Assembly: GCA_016703745.1 (NCBI GenBank)
Contig: JADJBK010000006.1
Span: forward strand, 1,860,001-1,924,000
Source of the DNA: Nitrosomonas sp.
GTDB taxonomy: Bacteria; Pseudomonadota; Gammaproteobacteria; Burkholderiales; Nitrosomonadaceae
Length of the DNA stretch: 64,000 nt
Reading direction: 5' to 3'
Of this stretch, positions 61,859 through 64,000 are shown one piece after another. The notes beneath the pieces are model-generated. The model worked only from the letters and a program-made list of their open reading frames with translations. It had not been told where the DNA came from and made no database searches. The translations under genes were made by a program, and so were the position numbers. Positions within the stretch are counted from its first letter, which is position 1. Each line of letters begins with the position of its first letter.

Positions 61859-62004
61859 TTAAAACCATCGCGGTGTGATCGGGTTGCAGCGCATCCGGGC
61901 GATGTCGGTGATTAATCGCTTATGGGTTTCAATTGCTGTGTAGAATGCAGATCCCTGATCTAGTTCTTTGTCATGAATGGTGACTGAGGTTTTCCCGCGC
62001 GCAG
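61859..62004 (-). other. Possible minus-strand coding relic
   Basis: The minus-strand frame ending TAA at 61859 contains a coding-looking stretch (VTIHDKELDQGSAFYTAIE, then THKRLITDIARMRC) but has no suitable start before it enters the next gene. It may be the remnant of a small gene. No family recognised. Confidence 0.25.
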
Positions 62005-62976
62005 ATGAATGATAATCTGGTTGCAGCCTCTCTGATTGCATTTGGTTTATCCTGTGTGCTGTCATGGCTATTGGTGAGAGAGAAAATATTCAAGGTATTG
62101 GATTATCCAAATACACGATCAATGCATGCTTTTCCAGTCCCACGCACGGGCGGGGTTGCGATCGTCATCTCGATACTAAGTTCATGGCTGATTATTCCTT
62201 CAGTACCGTTGTTACTGTGGGCCGGTGTGGCTTTAATGGCACTTATTTCCTTTATCGATGATATTCGGCCGCTTCCGGTGTGGTTTAGGCTGGTATTTCA
62301 TAGCATGATTGCCTGGATGTATGTTGCATCACTACTATACCTGCCGTATGGAGGGTTCTTGACCTTTATTGTTGGCTTGGCTTTAATTTGGATGATCAAT
62401 CTGTTTAATTTCATGGATGGATCGGATGGTCTGGCTGCCGGTATGGCGTTAATCGGGTTTGGCGCTTACGGTCTGGGTGCGCTACAGATGGCTGATGAGA
62501 TATTTGCAGCGGTTAATTTTTGTATTGCGGGTTCCACAGCGGCATTTTTGCTGTTTAATTTTCACCCTGCCCGTATATTTATGGGTGATGTGGGTTCGAT
62601 TCCTCTGGGGTTTCTTGTCGGAGCATTGGGAGTATACGGCTGGTTAAATGGTCTCTGGTTGCCATGGTTTCCTCTACTGATTTTTTCTCCTTTTATTGTT
62701 GATGCGTCGGCTACGCTGATTAAACGATTATGTAAGGGTGAGCGTATCTGGCATGCTCACCGGGATCATTATTACCAGAGATTGGTGCTAAGTAGCGGGT
62801 GGGGACATCGAAATACTGCCTTGTTTGCGTATGGACTTATGTTCACAGCAAGTGCTATTGCGTTGAGTGTGATATCCCAGGATTGGGAAAGGCAAGGGAT
62901 GATAGTGGTCACCGTATATGGCGCGTATCTGGTTGCAATGCTGGTGTATGACTATCGTCAGCCAGTAAATTCCTAG
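62005..62976 (+). CDS. WecA/WbpL-like glycosyl-1-phosphate transferase
   Basis: 323 residues, about ten membrane helices (MraY/WecA family). It would attach a sugar-1-phosphate to undecaprenyl phosphate to start a cell-surface polysaccharide. Landmarks: YPNTRSMHAFPVPRTGGVAI, SFIDDIRPLPVWFRLVFHSM, the catalytic-loop Asp in NLFNFMDGSDGLAAG, GDVGSIPLGFLVG and a late His-rich segment WHAHRDHYYQRLV. ATG 62005 is the first sensible start. It is followed 10 bp later by a WbpM-like gene, a pairing seen in O-antigen and exopolysaccharide loci. Confidence 0.88.
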   Translation: MNDNLVAASLIAFGLSCVLSWLLVREKIFKVLDYPNTRSMHAFPVPRTGGVAIVISILSSWLIIPSVPLLLWAGVALMALISFIDDIRPLPVWFRLVFHSMIAWMYVASLLYLPYGGFLTFIVGLALIWMINLFNFMDGSDGLAAGMALIGFGAYGLGALQMADEIFAAVNFCIAGSTAAFLLFNFHPARIFMGDVGSIPLGFLVGALGVYGWLNGLWLPWFPLLIFSPFIVDASATLIKRLCKGERIWHAHRDHYYQRLVLSSGWGHRNTALFAYGLMFTASAIALSVISQDWERQGMIVVTVYGAYLVAMLVYDYRQPVNS

Positions 62977-62986
62977 TGTAAATAGA

Positions 62987-64000
62987 ATGATTATCATCAA
63001 AGCTGGATGGCGGAGAATTATCGCAGCAGTCCATGATTTTCTGGCGGTTATTGTTGCCTGGTGGCTAGCGTATCAGTTCCGATATGATTTTCAGGTTTCA
63101 GTCGAACATCAAGTGGTGCTTTGGAATTCGTTACTGTGGGTGCTACCAGTTCAAGCAGGAATTTTTTTTCTCTTCAAGCTATACCGAGGGCTGTGGCGCT
63201 ACGCAAGCCTGAATGATCTCAAGCAGATATTTTTTTCGGTCACGTTAGGTGCTATAGCAGCGGCAGCAATCATCCTGCCGTTTGGATCGCAGAATACGGC
63301 GCCACCCTCCGTATTGATGCTGGCGCCGATGTTGCTGCTATTGATCATGGGCGGAAGCCGTTTTACTTACCGCGCATGGAAAGAGCAGCGTAAGCAAAAC
63401 TTAAAAAATATTCAGCGCCAATCAACCATTGTACTGGGTACAGGTGATGCTGCAGCTAACCTGATCAAGGAACTGGAACAAAGTCGTGATTGGCAAGTGG
63501 TTGGTTTGTTGACAGAGAAGACGAGCAAACTGGGCGCGCATTTGCATGGTATAAAAGTGCTGGGGATGATTGATGAGCTGCCAGAGTGGGTTGAAAAATT
63601 TAATATCAGCCACGTCATTATTGCGATGCCATCTGCATCCCAGGCGTTGCGCCGTAGTGCGATCGAAATTTGTGCGAGTATCAACATCAAGCCGATGATT
63701 GTTCCCTCCTACATCGATATGGTTAGTAACAAAATGACAGTTTCTCCTATTCGGAACATTGATCTTGGTGATTTGCTGGGACGTGAACCTGTATTGCTTG
63801 ATACTAAGGGACTGCATGAGCTTTTAACGGGGAAAGTCATTCTGGTGACTGGTGCCGGTGGGTCGATTGGCGCGGAGCTTTGCCGCCAAATTCTAACCTT
63901 CAAACCCAAGTTATTGATTTCGCTGGAACTCAATGAATACGCTTTGTATGGTATTAAGGAAACGTTTAGAGCCGAATTTCCAGAGATCCCAGCCATTTTT
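62987..64000 (+). CDS. WbpM/CapD-like nucleotide-sugar 4,6-dehydratase, 5' part (runs off the right edge)
   Basis: The frame is open from ATG 62987 to the window end, 338 codons so far; the family is about 600-650 residues. The N-terminal part has about four membrane helices (first ~120 residues, including a YRGLWRYASLNDL segment). A Rossmann-like region TIVLGTGDAAANLI follows, then a second NAD-binding motif VTGAGGSIGAELC that opens the catalytic dehydratase domain. Family enzymes make UDP-4-keto-6-deoxy sugars for O-antigen. The catalytic residues lie beyond the window. Confidence 0.9.
   Translation, partial: MIIIKAGWRRIIAAVHDFLAVIVAWWLAYQFRYDFQVSVEHQVVLWNSLLWVLPVQAGIFFLFKLYRGLWRYASLNDLKQIFFSVTLGAIAAAAIILPFGSQNTAPPSVLMLAPMLLLLIMGGSRFTYRAWKEQRKQNLKNIQRQSTIVLGTGDAAANLIKELEQSRDWQVVGLLTEKTSKLGAHLHGIKVLGMIDELPEWVEKFNISHVIIAMPSASQALRRSAIEICASINIKPMIVPSYIDMVSNKMTVSPIRNIDLGDLLGREPVLLDTKGLHELLTGKVILVTGAGGSIGAELCRQILTFKPKLLISLELNEYALYGIKETFRAEFPEIPAIF

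Overview
The window looks like the chromosome of a betaproteobacterium, most likely Nitrosomonas or a close relative. I base this on the style of the proteins and on the run bioA / groES-groEL / SDR / tRNA-Leu / tig-clpP-clpX-lon / class V aminotransferase. No genus-diagnostic gene such as amo or hao lies inside, so the assignment is an inference.

Layout. 1-1.8 kb: the 3' end of an IS21-type element, a small inverted-repeat element and other insertion-sequence debris. 1.7-3.8 kb: a Fur-box tonB-exbB-exbD operon. 3.8-6.2 kb: a PQQ-type sugar dehydrogenase, an NlpC/P60 lipoprotein and a RidA-like protein. 6.2-8.7 kb (minus strand): trpG-trpD-trpC, with an unusual repeat insert in TrpC. 8.9-12.4 kb: a GlrK/QseG/GlrR-type two-component system with a sigma-54 activator. 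12.4-19.7 kb (minus): M1 peptidase, ChaN-PDZ protein, purL. 19.8-21.3 kb: nnr. 21.4-25.3 kb (minus): a tight four-gene cluster (OlsB-like acyltransferase, LpxH-like phosphatase, GT4 glycosyltransferase, alpha/beta hydrolase) that looks like a membrane-lipid pathway. 25.7-35.8 kb: a CgeB-like glycosyltransferase, DASS transporter, glnA, DUF4124 protein, rdgC, a large DUF748 protein and a small membrane protein, with a 256-bp inverted-repeat element at 35.2-35.5 kb.

36.2-48.4 kb is an accessory island. It holds a C-P lyase (phosphonate) operon phnF-D-C-E-E-G-H-I-J-K-L. The operon stops inside phnM, where an IS5-type element joins it to the N-terminal part of a type I restriction gene hsdR. The two host sequences beside the IS carry different 4-bp target motifs, so the junction looks like recombination between two IS copies rather than one simple insertion. 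A frameshifted IS200/IS605 element with intact end hairpins follows.

48.5-61.8 kb is housekeeping: a beta-CASP RNase-like protein and bioA on the minus strand. Then come groESL under a promoter overlapped by a perfect CIRCE operator, an SDR with altered catalytic residues, tRNA-Leu(UAG), the protein quality-control run tig-clpP-clpX-lon, and a class V aminotransferase. From 62 kb a cell-surface polysaccharide locus begins with a WecA/WbpL-like transferase and a WbpM-like dehydratase that runs off the window end.

I found no CRISPR array, prophage or clearly new defence system. The most unusual items are the phnM'-IS5-hsdR' junction, the four-gene lipid-like cluster, the repeat insert in the TrpC active-site loop and the two MITE-like elements.
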